This document shows positions 1 to 7,851 of a stretch of DNA of 34,501 nucleotides, piece after piece (positions within the stretch are counted from its first letter, which is position 1; each line of letters starts with the position of its first letter). The notes under the pieces are model-generated. The model was not told where the DNA came from. It made no database searches and saw only the letters and a program-made list of their open reading frames with translations. Where the stretch lies: contig JAFTQT010000093.1 of assembly GCA_017462615.1 (NCBI GenBank), positions 1 through 34,501 of the forward strand, written 5' to 3'. A program made the translations under genes and the position numbers. This DNA comes from Clostridia bacterium (lineage in GTDB: Bacteria; Bacillota; Clostridia; Oscillospirales; CAG-272).

Positions 1-435
1 ATGATCGAATCGGATACCATCAAGCTACTGAGGGAATGTGACGCGGGGGTCAAAATGGGCGTGAGCTCCATTGGAGACGTGCTGGGCGCGGTGAAGTCGC
101 CGGAGCTGAAGCGGATGCTGGAGGATTGCAGGGAAGGGCATCTCAAGCTAAACGAGGAGGTGGAGGCGGCGCTGGATCGCTTTCAGGACGACGGCAAAAA
201 GCCCAACCCCATCGCGAAAAGCATGTCCTCCATCAAAACCGGCGTGAAGCTGGCGCTGGAGGAGTCGGATCACACCGTGGCCGACCTGATGACCGACGGA
301 TGCAACATGGGCGTCAAGTCCCTTTCTCGCTATCTGAACCAATACAAGGCCGCCGACGAGGATGCCAAGGACATCTGCAAGCGCCTGATCCGGGAGGAGG
401 AGCGGCTGGCCGTGGGCATGCGCGGATTTTTGTGA
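1..435 (+). CDS. Small all-helical protein of unknown function (ferritin-like bundle?)
   Basis: A 144-residue frame beginning with ATG at the first base of the window. The upstream ribosome site is therefore not visible, and the true start could lie before the window. The protein is hydrophilic, has no signal peptide or membrane segment, and is predicted to be almost entirely alpha-helical. Helices run roughly over residues 3-30, 33-62, 70-97 and 98-140, with a Lys-Pro-Asn-Pro break near residue 66. Four long amphipathic helices with scattered Glu, His and Asp recall the DUF2383/ferritin-like fold. The ExxH metal pattern of true ferritins is not evident, so this is only a fold-level guess. 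It ends 80 bp before hpt, which has its own strong promoter in the gap, so the two need not share a job. Confidence 0.7.
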   Translation: MIESDTIKLLRECDAGVKMGVSSIGDVLGAVKSPELKRMLEDCREGHLKLNEEVEAALDRFQDDGKKPNPIAKSMSSIKTGVKLALEESDHTVADLMTDGCNMGVKSLSRYLNQYKAADEDAKDICKRLIREEERLAVGMRGFL

Positions 436-456
436 GTCTAAATTTGTAAAACAAGA

Positions 457-485
457 TTGAAATTTATTGAAACCTGTGTTATAAT
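457..485 (+). promoter_or_regulatory. Sigma-A promoter of hpt
   Basis: The -35 TTGAAA (457-462) and -10 TATAAT (480-485) are separated by exactly 17 bp, and a TG extends the -10. The predicted start falls near 492, giving a leader of about 25 nt with an AAGGAGGG ribosome site at 503-510 before the hpt ATG at 516. Confidence 0.85.
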
Positions 486-515
486 AAAGGAAATCATCCA
501 ACAAGGAGGGCTCTT

Positions 516-1070
516 ATGAAGCCGGTACACTCTATTGCAGATTACAAGGGCAGAATCAAGCGCGTGCTGATCACAGAAAAGGAGATCACCGAGGCCATTC
601 AAAAGGCGGGTCGGGAGATCGATAAGCTTTACGACGGCCGTCCCATTCTGCTGGTTAGCATTCTGAAGGGCGCCTTCGTATTTATGGCGGATCTTTGCCG
701 CGCGGTGAGCGTGCCCTGCGAGATCGGCTTTATGTGCGCCAAGAGCTATTACGAGGGTACCGTTTCATCGGGCGTGGTGCAGATCACCATGGATCTTGAT
801 CGCGACATCAGCGACTATCACGTGGTCATCGTGGAGGATATCATCGACACGGGCCGCACCCTCAACGATATTGTGAATCTTCTCAAGGGCAGAAATCCCC
901 TGTCCATGCACGTGGTAACGCTGCTGGACAAGCCCTCCCGGCGTATTGTGGATTTCAAGGCAGACCTGTCGCTGTTTACCATTCCCGATCATTTTGTGAT
1001 CGGCTACGGTCTTGATTGCGGAGAGCTGTACCGCAATCTGCCCTACATAGCAGAATATGAAGAGGGCTGA
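516..1070 (+). CDS. hpt: Hypoxanthine phosphoribosyltransferase
   Basis: This cytoplasmic purine-salvage enzyme transfers phosphoribose from PRPP to hypoxanthine or guanine, making IMP or GMP. At 184 residues it has the usual length for the bacterial enzyme. The diagnostic PRPP-binding loop is at residues 103-116 (VVIVEDIIDTGRTL), with the two acidic residues followed by the Asp-Thr-Gly turn. The Leu-Lys-Gly of the pyrophosphate loop is near residue 50, and the flexible-loop Ser-Tyr near 77-78. The downstream Lys-Pro and the VIGYGLD motif that closes the active site are both present. The ATG at 516 is chosen because an AAGGAGGG site lies 5 nt upstream. The gene is monocistronic by appearance: its own promoter at 457-485 and a long hairpin after the stop. 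In many Bacillota hpt lies with tilS and ftsH; those neighbours are absent here. Confidence 0.95.
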   Translation: MKPVHSIADYKGRIKRVLITEKEITEAIQKAGREIDKLYDGRPILLVSILKGAFVFMADLCRAVSVPCEIGFMCAKSYYEGTVSSGVVQITMDLDRDISDYHVVIVEDIIDTGRTLNDIVNLLKGRNPLSMHVVTLLDKPSRRIVDFKADLSLFTIPDHFVIGYGLDCGELYRNLPYIAEYEEG

Positions 1071-1095
1071 TGCCCGTTCGCCATAAAAGCCCCTG

Positions 1096-1141
1096 ACAAA
1101 GCTGGCGTGATACTCCGCTCGGAGTATCACGCCAGCTTTGT
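1096..1141. terminator. Long hairpin downstream of hpt
   Basis: A perfect 22-bp stem (1096-1117 with 1120-1141) has almost no loop. It sits 25 bp after the hpt stop and is followed on the + strand by TGTTTGTATG, so the U-tract is poor. It probably ends hpt transcription, but a repeat-type palindrome cannot be excluded. Confidence 0.6.
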
Positions 1142-1176
1142 GTTTGTATGATAAAAGTATCGGGCAATGCGTTTGA

Positions 1177-1216
1177 TTAGCCGTAAGAGAGTCGAACGCA
1201 CAAGCCTTACGGCTAA
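1177..1216. terminator. Hairpin between hpt and spoIIE
   Basis: An 11-bp perfect stem (TTAGCCGTAAG at 1177-1187, complement at 1206-1216) with an 18-nt loop lies just past the spoIIE stop. There is no U-run on either strand. It may protect or end the convergent messages; its role is inferred from position only. Confidence 0.4.
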
Positions 1217-1221
1217 GAAAA

Positions 1222-3558
1222 TTAAGGCTTGCCGTCGCCGGCGGCGTCCTGTACCACCGTTACGATAATCGAAAGGTCGTCTCTGCCTTTGCCCGTGGCG
1301 TGATTCAACGCCCGGCGGGCAAAGCCCTCGGCGTCGCCGTCCCATTTGGAAAGCAGCATCTCCTGCAAAAAGGCACAGTCCTCCTCTCCGGCGGTAAAGC
1401 CGTCGCTGATCTGCACGATCACGTCCCCCGGCTCGGTCTGAAAACGGATGCGCTCCGCATCCAGCGTCTCCAATATACCAACCGGCGCCGTGTGGGAGGA
1501 AAAGCCGGAGATCTCACCCCGTCTGAGGAGATACGTGGGTGCGGCACCGCATTTGAAAAGGGATCCCGCACCGCTGATGCGGTCAATTTCCAGCAGATCA
1601 ATGGTGGTACTGCATTCTCCCTCCGGCCGTCCGCGCACGGAAAGAAAGCCGTTGAGCATCCGCAGGGCGCTGTCTGCCCGCAGTCCCGCCTGCAGCAGAC
1701 GGGAGAGAAAGCTGGAGGCCAGCACGGAGGTGAAGGCGGCGCTGTTGCCGCTGCCCATACCGTCGCAGATGAAGGCATAGTCGTAGCCCTGACGAGTGGA
1801 AAGGGCGGTGACGCTGTCACCACAGTATTTATCCTCTTTGCTTCTGGGGCGTGTCAGCTTGACGGTGGTGGTTTTGTAGCGCGGACGCTCACCAAACACG
1901 ATATCCGTCATCCCTTCGGCTTCGGTGATCTGCGGCTCACCCAGCGAAAACCGACAAACGCGCTCCAGGCGCTGTCGCAGCTCCCGGATCTTCAGGTGCC
2001 GCCCCGGCAAACGGATGCCCCGCAGGATCACTCGTCGGCGGTGCTCGGTGCCGCAAACCACGGCAGATTCCAGGGTGTAGCCGTGGCGCGTCAATCGCTG
2101 GGCGATGCGCTCGCCAAGGGTGGTATCGCCGGAAAACGCGCACCGTTCTTCCTCCAATATCTCGGTGAGGATGCGGCTCATGACGGCATAATCCATGGCC
2201 ACCACTCCGGTGCAGCCACCACGCACGGCATCCTCCGTCAGCATAGCCGCGCCGTGATTGATGGTGGCAAGCAGCCTTGGCAGCTCGCTACAGCGGGTGA
2301 CCATGGCAGGGGGGAGATGCTCGCGCCCGGCGGTGCTGCCTGTTTGTAAAACAGAAGCCAATTTCGATACCGTTTGGGCAGTTATTTGATATTCCGTCCC
2401 CCAACAGAGCTCCCGATGTCGGCAGGTGAGGCAGGCGCTGTCAAAGGTCTTGTCGCATAGCCGTCGCAGCTCGGTGAGGCTGGGGCGCCGCATGCGATTG
2501 CTGAGCTCGTAAAAGGTACCGGAAAGCTCGGAAAGCGCCTCGGAAAGCTCTCGAATACGCCCTTCGCCGGACGTTTGCTCCTCCGCCCGGGCGGATTGAA
2601 CGGCGGCGCGCCGCCGCCCAATGGCCAGCTGCCTTGCGGGGGCGCCTTCAATCAGTCCGGCGCTGTCGGTGGCAAGAAACAGCGCGCCCGCCGTCAGCAG
2701 CGCCGGGAGCAGGGAGACCAGCGCACTGTTTTTGCCCACCAGAAAGGCGAAGGCTGCCGCTGCGGCACTGGCTGCCAGCACGCCGCCGCCCCGACTGCTT
2801 TTTTGCAAAAGCCCAAAGGCCAGGGCGGCCAGCAAAAAGGCAGGAGCAAGCTTCGGATCAAAGCACACACCGGCCACGAGACCACCGCCCATGCCCCATA
2901 GGATCCCCCGGTGGGCGGTCAGCACCAGCGCCACGCCCGTGGCGATCACCGCAGCGGGGAGGATCCCGAAAAAGGACACCCTTCGCAGGGCAAAGATCAC
3001 CGTCAGCACCACGGCGGCAACGCCGATCTCTCGGGCGTTCGGCAGGGGAGAATCCTTTTCTGAAAAGAGCCCGACGTACAAGAACGTAGCCAAGGGCGCC
3101 GCGGCCACCGAAAGCAGCAGCGCGAACAGGTCGAAATACAGTAGCTCTCCTCTGAAAAGCGTGATCGCACCGGTGATCAACGCGGCAAGCGCGGCAGCGA
3201 ATATGCGGAAGAGTGGGCGGTCGTGCAGCAGCTCGCCTGCGGTTTCTTTCGCTTGCAGCAGCGAGAGCACCAGCCGCGTGCCGATGACCAGCGCCAGCGC
3301 GGCCACGGAAAGATAATCCCCCGTGACGAGGAAAAAGGCCGCAGCGCCCAAGGCCGCGGCAGGCCAGAGCTCCGTGGCGGCTGCCGTCAATGCTAAGGCA
3401 AAGGGCTTCACGCCGAAAAAGAGCTCGGCGCCGGCCACCAACGCGCCAAGTGCCGCCAGCAGCAGATGGCGCAGCAGCTTTTCCGCCAGCTCGCCGTTGG
3501 CTGTTAGGGGTGGAGTATCCTTTGTGGGTGATGTGCGCAAGCGTTCTTCCTTTTGCAT
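1222..3558 (-). CDS. spoIIE: Stage II sporulation protein E (SpoIIE), membrane PP2C phosphatase
   Basis: SpoIIE sits at the polar septum of the sporulating cell and dephosphorylates the anti-anti-sigma factor SpoIIAA, releasing sigma-F in the forespore. The 778 residues are close to the usual ~820. The N-terminal region (about 28-300) is a run of Ala/Leu-rich membrane segments. A middle region follows, with a Cys-x-x-Cys...Cys cluster (CLTCRHRELC) that is typical of clostridial and bacillar SpoIIE. The C-terminal PP2C domain (about 570-770) carries the metal-binding Asp motif ICDGMGSG, a KCGAAPTYL strand and the late ISDGFT motif. The start at 3558 is supported by AAAAGGAGG on the minus strand 6 nt upstream. 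The gene is convergent with hpt and divergent from the SLOG gene. In known spore-formers it is controlled by phosphorylated Spo0A. Its presence is the strongest evidence that the organism forms endospores. Confidence 0.96.
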   Translation of the reverse strand: MQKEERLRTSPTKDTPPLTANGELAEKLLRHLLLAALGALVAGAELFFGVKPFALALTAAATELWPAAALGAAAFFLVTGDYLSVAALALVIGTRLVLSLLQAKETAGELLHDRPLFRIFAAALAALITGAITLFRGELLYFDLFALLLSVAAAPLATFLYVGLFSEKDSPLPNAREIGVAAVVLTVIFALRRVSFFGILPAAVIATGVALVLTAHRGILWGMGGGLVAGVCFDPKLAPAFLLAALAFGLLQKSSRGGGVLAASAAAAAFAFLVGKNSALVSLLPALLTAGALFLATDSAGLIEGAPARQLAIGRRRAAVQSARAEEQTSGEGRIRELSEALSELSGTFYELSNRMRRPSLTELRRLCDKTFDSACLTCRHRELCWGTEYQITAQTVSKLASVLQTGSTAGREHLPPAMVTRCSELPRLLATINHGAAMLTEDAVRGGCTGVVAMDYAVMSRILTEILEEERCAFSGDTTLGERIAQRLTRHGYTLESAVVCGTEHRRRVILRGIRLPGRHLKIRELRQRLERVCRFSLGEPQITEAEGMTDIVFGERPRYKTTTVKLTRPRSKEDKYCGDSVTALSTRQGYDYAFICDGMGSGNSAAFTSVLASSFLSRLLQAGLRADSALRMLNGFLSVRGRPEGECSTTIDLLEIDRISGAGSLFKCGAAPTYLLRRGEISGFSSHTAPVGILETLDAERIRFQTEPGDVIVQISDGFTAGEEDCAFLQEMLLSKWDGDAEGFARRALNHATGKGRDDLSIIVTVVQDAAGDGKP

Positions 3559-3829
3559 AAAAGCCTCCTTTTGCCGCTCCGTTGGCAGCCTTTTTGTGTA
3601 TTGCCTTTATTGTAATCGTCCCCGTGGAAAAAAAAGGTCGCTTTACGCAGCCGAAAGAGCGGTGGGGGAGGGGGAAAAGAGCGAGACGCTGCAATTAGTG
3701 CCGAAACGGTGTGAAAAAAGCGGGAACTTGCGACCGATTTGCGAAAAAATTTGGAATATTTTTGAAAAATCCTTTCCCCGGGGGGCGTTTTGTGATATAC
3801 TGGTAGCAGAAAAGGAGGGGAGAGCATCC
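3559..3829. promoter_or_regulatory. Divergent control region between spoIIE and the SLOG gene
   Basis: An intergenic stretch of 271 bp. On the + strand an extended -10, TGATATACT, ends at 3801 and the ribosome site AAAGGAGGGG is at 3811-3820; no good -35 is seen. On the minus strand TACAAT (complement of 3609-3614) is a possible spoIIE -10 without a clear -35 at 17 bp. A TGCCGAA at 3699-3705 fits the Spo0A-box core TGNCGAA and would suit spoIIE, but a 7-bp match is weak alone. Confidence 0.45.
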
Positions 3830-4318
3830 ATGAAGGTTTGTTGCTTTACGGGACACCGCACCATTGACAAGAAGGATACGGCTCCCCTTGCGGCGGCGTT
3901 GGATCGCCACCTGGAGGCCTTGGCGGCGGAGGGATATACCGAATTCCGCGCCGGCGGCGCCAGGGGCTTTGATACTCTGGCCGCGCTGCGAGTGCTGCGT
4001 CTGCGAGAGCGTTATCCCGCCTGTCGCCTGGTGCTGGTCTTGCCCTGTCGGGATCAGGCCAAAAGCTGGCGCGTCGGCGAGCGCGCGCTTTGGGAGCAGC
4101 TGCAGCGAGAGGCAGACGAGGTGCGCTTTCTTTACGAATCCTACGTGCCGGAGTGTATGCACGCTCGCAACCGAGCCTTGGTGGACGGAAGTGATCTTTG
4201 CATCGCATATCTCACCGAAAACCGCGGCGGTACGCTGTATACCTGCACCTGGGCGCTGAAAAACGGCGTCCGGCTGCTGAATCTGGCGGAGGAGATCGCC
4301 ACGGATCGGTCGCAATAA
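3830..4318 (+). CDS. SLOG-superfamily protein, DUF1273/YpsA-like
   Basis: A 162-residue protein starting at the ATG after AAAGGAGGGG. A longer open frame extends upstream, but only this start has a ribosome site. The sequence follows the DUF1273 pattern. An N-terminal strand CCFTGHR is followed by the glycine-rich GGARGFD near residues 43-49, the LVLPC strand with a conserved Gln and Trp after it, and YVPECMHARNR near 105. The SDLCIAYL strand and the GGT turn close the Rossmann-like fold. SLOG domains bind nucleotides or nucleotide-derived ligands, and the exact ligand of this group is unknown. Such genes are frequent in gut Clostridia genomes and their phages. The GH28 gene starts 20 bp after its stop, so co-transcription is likely even though no functional link is obvious. 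Confidence 0.85.
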   Translation: MKVCCFTGHRTIDKKDTAPLAAALDRHLEALAAEGYTEFRAGGARGFDTLAALRVLRLRERYPACRLVLVLPCRDQAKSWRVGERALWEQLQREADEVRFLYESYVPECMHARNRALVDGSDLCIAYLTENRGGTLYTCTWALKNGVRLLNLAEEIATDRSQ

Positions 4319-4338
4319 AAGAAAAGGAGAAAAGGATC

Positions 4339-5673
4339 ATGTTACATTGTGACGTGCGGCAATACGGTGCCGTCGGTGACGGCAAAACGCTTAGCACGGC
4401 TGCCATTCAAGCGGCCATTGACGACGTTTCCGCCCGAGGCGGCGGTCGCGTGACCCTGGCAGAGGGGCGGTATCTTTGTGGGCGCATTGACCTCAAAAGC
4501 GGCGTGGAATTACATATCGAACGGGGCGCGGTATTGCTTGGTTCTGCAAATGCTGCGGATTTTCCCGACGTGGAGACCGATTTCTGGGACACGGCATATG
4601 CACCCCGCTTTAACAAACGGTGCTTCATTTATGCGGAAAACTGCGAGGATATTGCCATCACGGGGCGCGGTGTCATTGACTGCCAGGGCGAGGCCTACGT
4701 GGTGCCCATGACCGAGGCGGAAATGGCGGCTCGGCCGCTGATGTCCTTCGTGCGCAAGCCCATGCCTCTGCCCGAGGGCAGCACGCCGCTTTCCGAGGCC
4801 ACCACCATGGTGGGCGCGTATCCCCATCCCCTCGATCCGCGTAACACCAGCCTTGCTCCCGCCCGTGTGGTGATGCTGATGGGCTGTCGGAACGTGCTGG
4901 TGGAGGATATCACCATGCAGAATCAGTTTGCAGGCTGGAGCTATTGGGTGTCGGGCTGCTGCAACGTGCATTTTCACCGTGCCGCGATCAACGCCGCCGT
5001 GGATATGCCCAACAACGACGGCATTCACGTCAACTGCTCTGCGAACGTGACAATTTCGGATTGTAATATTACCTGCGGCGACGATTGCATTGTGGTGCGT
5101 GCCTATTCCGCGCCGCTTGGACGGGATACGGTATGCGAAAAGGTGGCCGTCAGCAACTGCAACCTGACCAGCCACACCTGCGCCGTGCGGGTGGGCTGGA
5201 TCAACGACGGCACCATGCGTAACTGCACCTTTTCCAATCTGAATATCACCGAATCCCGCATGGGCATTTGCATGTATCTGCCCGCTAATCCCGCCGAGGC
5301 ACGCATGAGCGATCAAGGGCACGAGGCTACGCTGATTGAAAACATCAGCTTTTCCAATATCACCATCGACCGCAATTACGACGCGCCTGTTTTTATCGGG
5401 ATCGACCCCCACAACCTTTGTCGTGGCATCCGCCACGTGTATTTCAGCGGCATTCGCGCCTTTTCCGTGGGAATGCCCGTGGTCAGAGGCAGAGCCGATT
5501 GCCACGTGGATCATATCGGCTTTACCGACTGTCGCTTCAGTCAGATCGGCTACGCGGATATCCCCACCAAGTTTGCCACCCGTCTGGCGGCAAAAAATCA
5601 ACCGATCTCCCACCCTGTTTTCGAGGCGGTGGACGACCTCTACCTCAACGGTACGTTTTTTGACCTGAAATGA
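4339..5673 (+). CDS. Glycoside hydrolase family 28-like (polygalacturonase-type) enzyme
   Basis: A 444-residue right-handed beta-helix protein of the GH28 family, which cleaves galacturonan or related pectic oligosaccharides by inverting hydrolysis. An N-terminal pectate-lyase-like motif (VRQYGAVGDGKT, residues 6-17) opens the fold. The catalytic acid residues are visible as Asn-Asn-Asp-Gly at 215-218 and Gly-Asp-Asp-Cys at 237-240. The third conserved motif, usually Gly-His-Gly, reads Ser-His-Thr at 268-270, keeping the histidine. There is no signal peptide, which suggests action on imported oligosaccharides inside the cell. The start at 4339 was chosen over an earlier in-frame ATG because of the AAGGAGAAAAGG ribosome region and because the fold begins there. 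No transporter or other pectin gene is adjacent, so the substrate stays open. Confidence 0.88.
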   Translation: MLHCDVRQYGAVGDGKTLSTAAIQAAIDDVSARGGGRVTLAEGRYLCGRIDLKSGVELHIERGAVLLGSANAADFPDVETDFWDTAYAPRFNKRCFIYAENCEDIAITGRGVIDCQGEAYVVPMTEAEMAARPLMSFVRKPMPLPEGSTPLSEATTMVGAYPHPLDPRNTSLAPARVVMLMGCRNVLVEDITMQNQFAGWSYWVSGCCNVHFHRAAINAAVDMPNNDGIHVNCSANVTISDCNITCGDDCIVVRAYSAPLGRDTVCEKVAVSNCNLTSHTCAVRVGWINDGTMRNCTFSNLNITESRMGICMYLPANPAEARMSDQGHEATLIENISFSNITIDRNYDAPVFIGIDPHNLCRGIRHVYFSGIRAFSVGMPVVRGRADCHVDHIGFTDCRFSQIGYADIPTKFATRLAAKNQPISHPVFEAVDDLYLNGTFFDLK

Positions 5674-5697
5674 TCTGATCTTTGCCACCTGCGCGGT

Positions 5698-5740
5698 TGT
5701 AAAAAGAGAGGCTGTTTGAAAAACAGCCTCTCTTTTTACA
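5698..5740. terminator. Bidirectional terminator between the GH28 and RHH genes
   Basis: A perfect 20-bp stem (5698-5717 with 5721-5740) has a 3-nt GAA loop. It carries A-runs on the left and T-runs on the right arm, giving a U-tract in both directions. It lies between two convergent genes, 24 bp after the GH28 stop and 5 bp from the RHH stop. Confidence 0.9.
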
Positions 5741-5744
5741 TTCG

Positions 5745-5918
5745 TCAGGATCTTTTGCCGGTTTTGATCTCGCCGTGCTTTGCTTCATAAGCCTCAATCA
5801 AATCACGGATCAGCACCAATATCTGACCGTTGGCACTTCTGCCCTCGTAATCAGCGATCACGTGCAATTTGTCCAGCATTTCCTCTTCAATTCTGATGGA
5901 TAAGCTTTTTGTAGCCAT
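5745..5918 (-). CDS. Small ribbon-helix-helix DNA-binding protein (57 aa)
   Basis: A short gene read on the minus strand from ATG (5916-5918) to TGA (5745-5747). The product begins MATKSLSIRIEEEMLDKL, the beta-strand plus helix A of an Arc/MetJ-type ribbon-helix-helix protein. The turn with Gly-Arg-Ser-Ala-Asn-Gly-Gln follows near residues 26-32, then helix B (ILVLIRDLIEAYEAKHGE). This matches RHH antitoxins and plasmid or phage copy regulators that bind DNA as dimers through the N-terminal strand. An ACGAGG ribosome site precedes the start. No toxin gene of ordinary size lies beside it. Upstream of its start are spaced TTTTGTGTT repeats that could be its own operator. The AT-rich flanks and the broken SLOG gene next door suggest a decayed mobile patch. 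Confidence 0.85.
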   Translation of the reverse strand: MATKSLSIRIEEEMLDKLHVIADYEGRSANGQILVLIRDLIEAYEAKHGEIKTGKRS

Positions 5919-5928
5919 ATAAACCTCG

Positions 5929-6000
5929 TTTTGTGTTTGTTTTATATTTACTTTACGCCTATTTTGTGTTAAAATGTGATATATGAACGCATAATGTGTT
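5929..6000. promoter_or_regulatory. Phased direct repeats in the RHH / SLOG-remnant intergenic region
   Basis: TTTTGTGTT occurs at 5929-5937 and 5962-5970, and AATGTGTT at 5993-6000; the shared GTGTT cores are 33 and 30 bp apart, about three helical turns each. RHH proteins commonly bind such repeats to control their own gene. The binding is an inference. Confidence 0.4.
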
Positions 6001-6027
6001 CAAAATATGTTTATTATGGAGTGGGAA

Positions 6028-6130
6028 ATGAAAATTGCCGTAGTGGGATCAAGAGAGCTGAAAAATATCGTGCTTGACGGCCATATTCCGGTGGAAGCAA
6101 CCGAAATAATATCCGGAGGGGCTGATGCGT
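6028..6130 (+). pseudogene. Truncated DUF2493/SLOG-type gene (N-terminal remnant)
   Basis: The frame starting at ATG 6028 reads MKIAVVGSRELKN..., followed near residue 27 by TEIISGGAD. That is the first Rossmann strand and the glycine-rich loop of small SLOG-family (DUF2493-like) proteins, which are normally 100-140 residues. After the Ser-Gly-Gly-Ala-Asp the likeness stops. The frame continues into sequence with no recognisable SLOG strands and runs over the promoter and start of the next gene. The break coincides with a palindrome whose arms are GGAGGGGCT (6116-6124) and AGCCCCTCC (6144-6152). I read this as a gene cut by an insertion or deletion. An in-frame ATG at 6016 would add four residues. 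Confidence 0.65.
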
Positions 6131-6353
6131 TCAAAAACAGCATAGCCCCTCCGCGTCATCGTATCAAGGGATTTCAAATTTTGATTTATCGGTGGAGAGC
6201 GAGAGTGGGAGAAGTGCGTTTTGCGAAGGGTGCCTCCCGTCTCTACACGCAAATGAATTTTCTTTTTTGCAAAAAAAGAAAAAACCCCTTGCCGCGGAGG
6301 ATAGAATGTGATATACTATGTATATGGATTTTACACGCGCGTGAGGGGGACTT
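6131..6353. other. Non-coding stretch with palindromes and the DUF1846 promoter
   Basis: No gene is supported here. It contains the right arm of the 6116-6152 palindrome and a T/A hairpin around 6258-6282 (TTTTCTTTTTT, then GC, then its complement). The promoter of the DUF1846 gene follows: -35 TTGCCG (6289-6294), 17-bp spacer, -10 TATACT (6312-6317) preceded by TGA. The ribosome site GAGGGG lies before the ATG at 6354. Confidence 0.6.
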
Positions 6354-7838
6354 ATGTTCAGGATCGGCTTTGACAACGACAAATATATTCGCACGCAATC
6401 CCAGCACATCCGCGAGCGGATCGCGCAGTTTGGCGGCAAGCTTTATCTGGAGTTTGGCGGCAAGCTTTTTGATGATTTCCACGCTTCCCGCGTGCTGCCG
6501 GGCTTTGCGCCGGACAGCAAGATCCGTATGCTGGTGGAGCTGGCAAACGAGGCGGAGATCGTGATCGCCATCAACGCCGCGGATATCGAAAAGAATAAGG
6601 TGCGGGGCGATCTCGGCATCACCTACGACCTGGATACGCTCCGTCTCATTGACGCCTTCCGGGATTTTGGGCTGTACGTGGGCAGCGTGGTGCTGACCCG
6701 CTACGCCGATCAGCCTGCCGCCGCCGCTTTCCAGAAGCGCCTGGAGACCTTGGGACTGCGGGTGTATCGGCACTACTCTATCCCCGGCTACCCCATGGAC
6801 GTGGACCGCATCGTCAGCGACGATGGCTTCGGTATCAACGAGTATATTGAGACCACCCGGTCCCTTGTGGTGGTCACGGGCCCCGGCCCCGGCTCCGGCA
6901 AAATGGCCACCTGCCTTTCCCAGCTCTATCACGACCACAAGCGAGGCGTGTGCTCCGGCTACGCCAAGTTTGAGACCTTCCCTGTGTGGAGTCTGCCTCT
7001 GAAGCATCCGGTTAACCTGGCCTACGAGGCGGCCACCGCCGACCTCAAGGACGTGAACATGATCGATCCCTTCCACCTGGAGGCCTACGGCCAGACCGCC
7101 GTTAACTACAACCGCGACGTGGATGTGTTCCCCGTGGTAGAGGCCATGCTGCGCCACATTTACGGCAATTGCCCCTATAAATCCCCCACGGATATGGGCG
7201 TGAATATGGTGGGCTTCTGTATTTTCGATGACGAGGCTGTTTGCGAGGGCGCCAAGGATGAGATCCTGCGGCGTTACTATCACGCGCTCTGCGCCCAGCG
7301 CAAGGGCGATAGCGACGGCTCCGAGGCCAACAAGATCAAAATGCTGATGCAGTCCCTTGGCATTGACGCCTCCTGGCGAAAGGTCATTGCCCCCGCGCTG
7401 CAAAGGGCGGAGGAGACTGACGCGCCTGCCGTGGCACTGCAGCTGGCAGACGGTCGCGTGGTGACGGGCAAGACCACCAAGCTGCTGGGCGCGGTTTCGG
7501 CCATGCTGCTGAACGCCCTCAAGGCGCTGGCGGGGATCCCGAAGGAGGTCGACCTGATCTCCCCCCACATTCTTACCCCCGTATCCGACCTGAAGGTGGA
7601 GCGGTTGGGCAATCACAACCCCCGGCTGCATCTCGACGAGGTGCTGATCGCGCTGTCCATCTCTGCCGTGCACGAGGAGCCCGCCAAGCGGGCGCTGGAT
7701 TGCCTCGGCCAGCTGCGGCATTGTGACGCACACTCCACCGTTATCCTCTCGCAGACCGACGAGAGCGTGCTGAAGAAGCTGGGCATCCAGATGACCTGTG
7801 AGCCGCGCTATCAGACCAAAAAGCTCTATCACAGATAA
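6354..7838 (+). CDS. DUF1846 family protein
   Basis: A 494-residue cytoplasmic protein that matches the DUF1846 family over its whole length (usual size about 500). It opens with the family signature [15 protein letters not shown] and then [18 protein letters not shown] near residues 34-51. A mid-protein P-loop-like segment GPGPGSGK (176-183) may bind phosphate or nucleotide. The [11 protein letters not shown] and GVNMVGF segments, near residues 246 and 282, are also characteristic. Structures exist for streptococcal members, but I know of no established biochemical function. The gene has its own promoter (6289-6317). The TetR gene begins 13 bp after its stop, so the pair is probably one transcript. 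Confidence 0.93.
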   Translation: MFRIGFDNDKYIRTQSQHIRERIAQFGGKLYLEFGGKLFDDFHASRVLPGFAPDSKIRMLVELANEAEIVIAINAADIEKNKVRGDLGITYDLDTLRLIDAFRDFGLYVGSVVLTRYADQPAAAAFQKRLETLGLRVYRHYSIPGYPMDVDRIVSDDGFGINEYIETTRSLVVVTGPGPGSGKMATCLSQLYHDHKRGVCSGYAKFETFPVWSLPLKHPVNLAYEAATADLKDVNMIDPFHLEAYGQTAVNYNRDVDVFPVVEAMLRHIYGNCPYKSPTDMGVNMVGFCIFDDEAVCEGAKDEILRRYYHALCAQRKGDSDGSEANKIKMLMQSLGIDASWRKVIAPALQRAEETDAPAVALQLADGRVVTGKTTKLLGAVSAMLLNALKALAGIPKEVDLISPHILTPVSDLKVERLGNHNPRLHLDEVLIALSISAVHEEPAKRALDCLGQLRHCDAHSTVILSQTDESVLKKLGIQMTCEPRYQTKKLYHR

Positions 7839-7851
7839 GGCGGGAGCGGCT

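Noticed and set aside
1177..1216. A tRNA-like sequence on the minus strand (acceptor-like GCCGTAAG/CTTACGGC with a GTTCGACTC T-loop-like core)
   Set aside because: The T-stem does not pair, and there is no room for D and anticodon arms; it is a simple hairpin.
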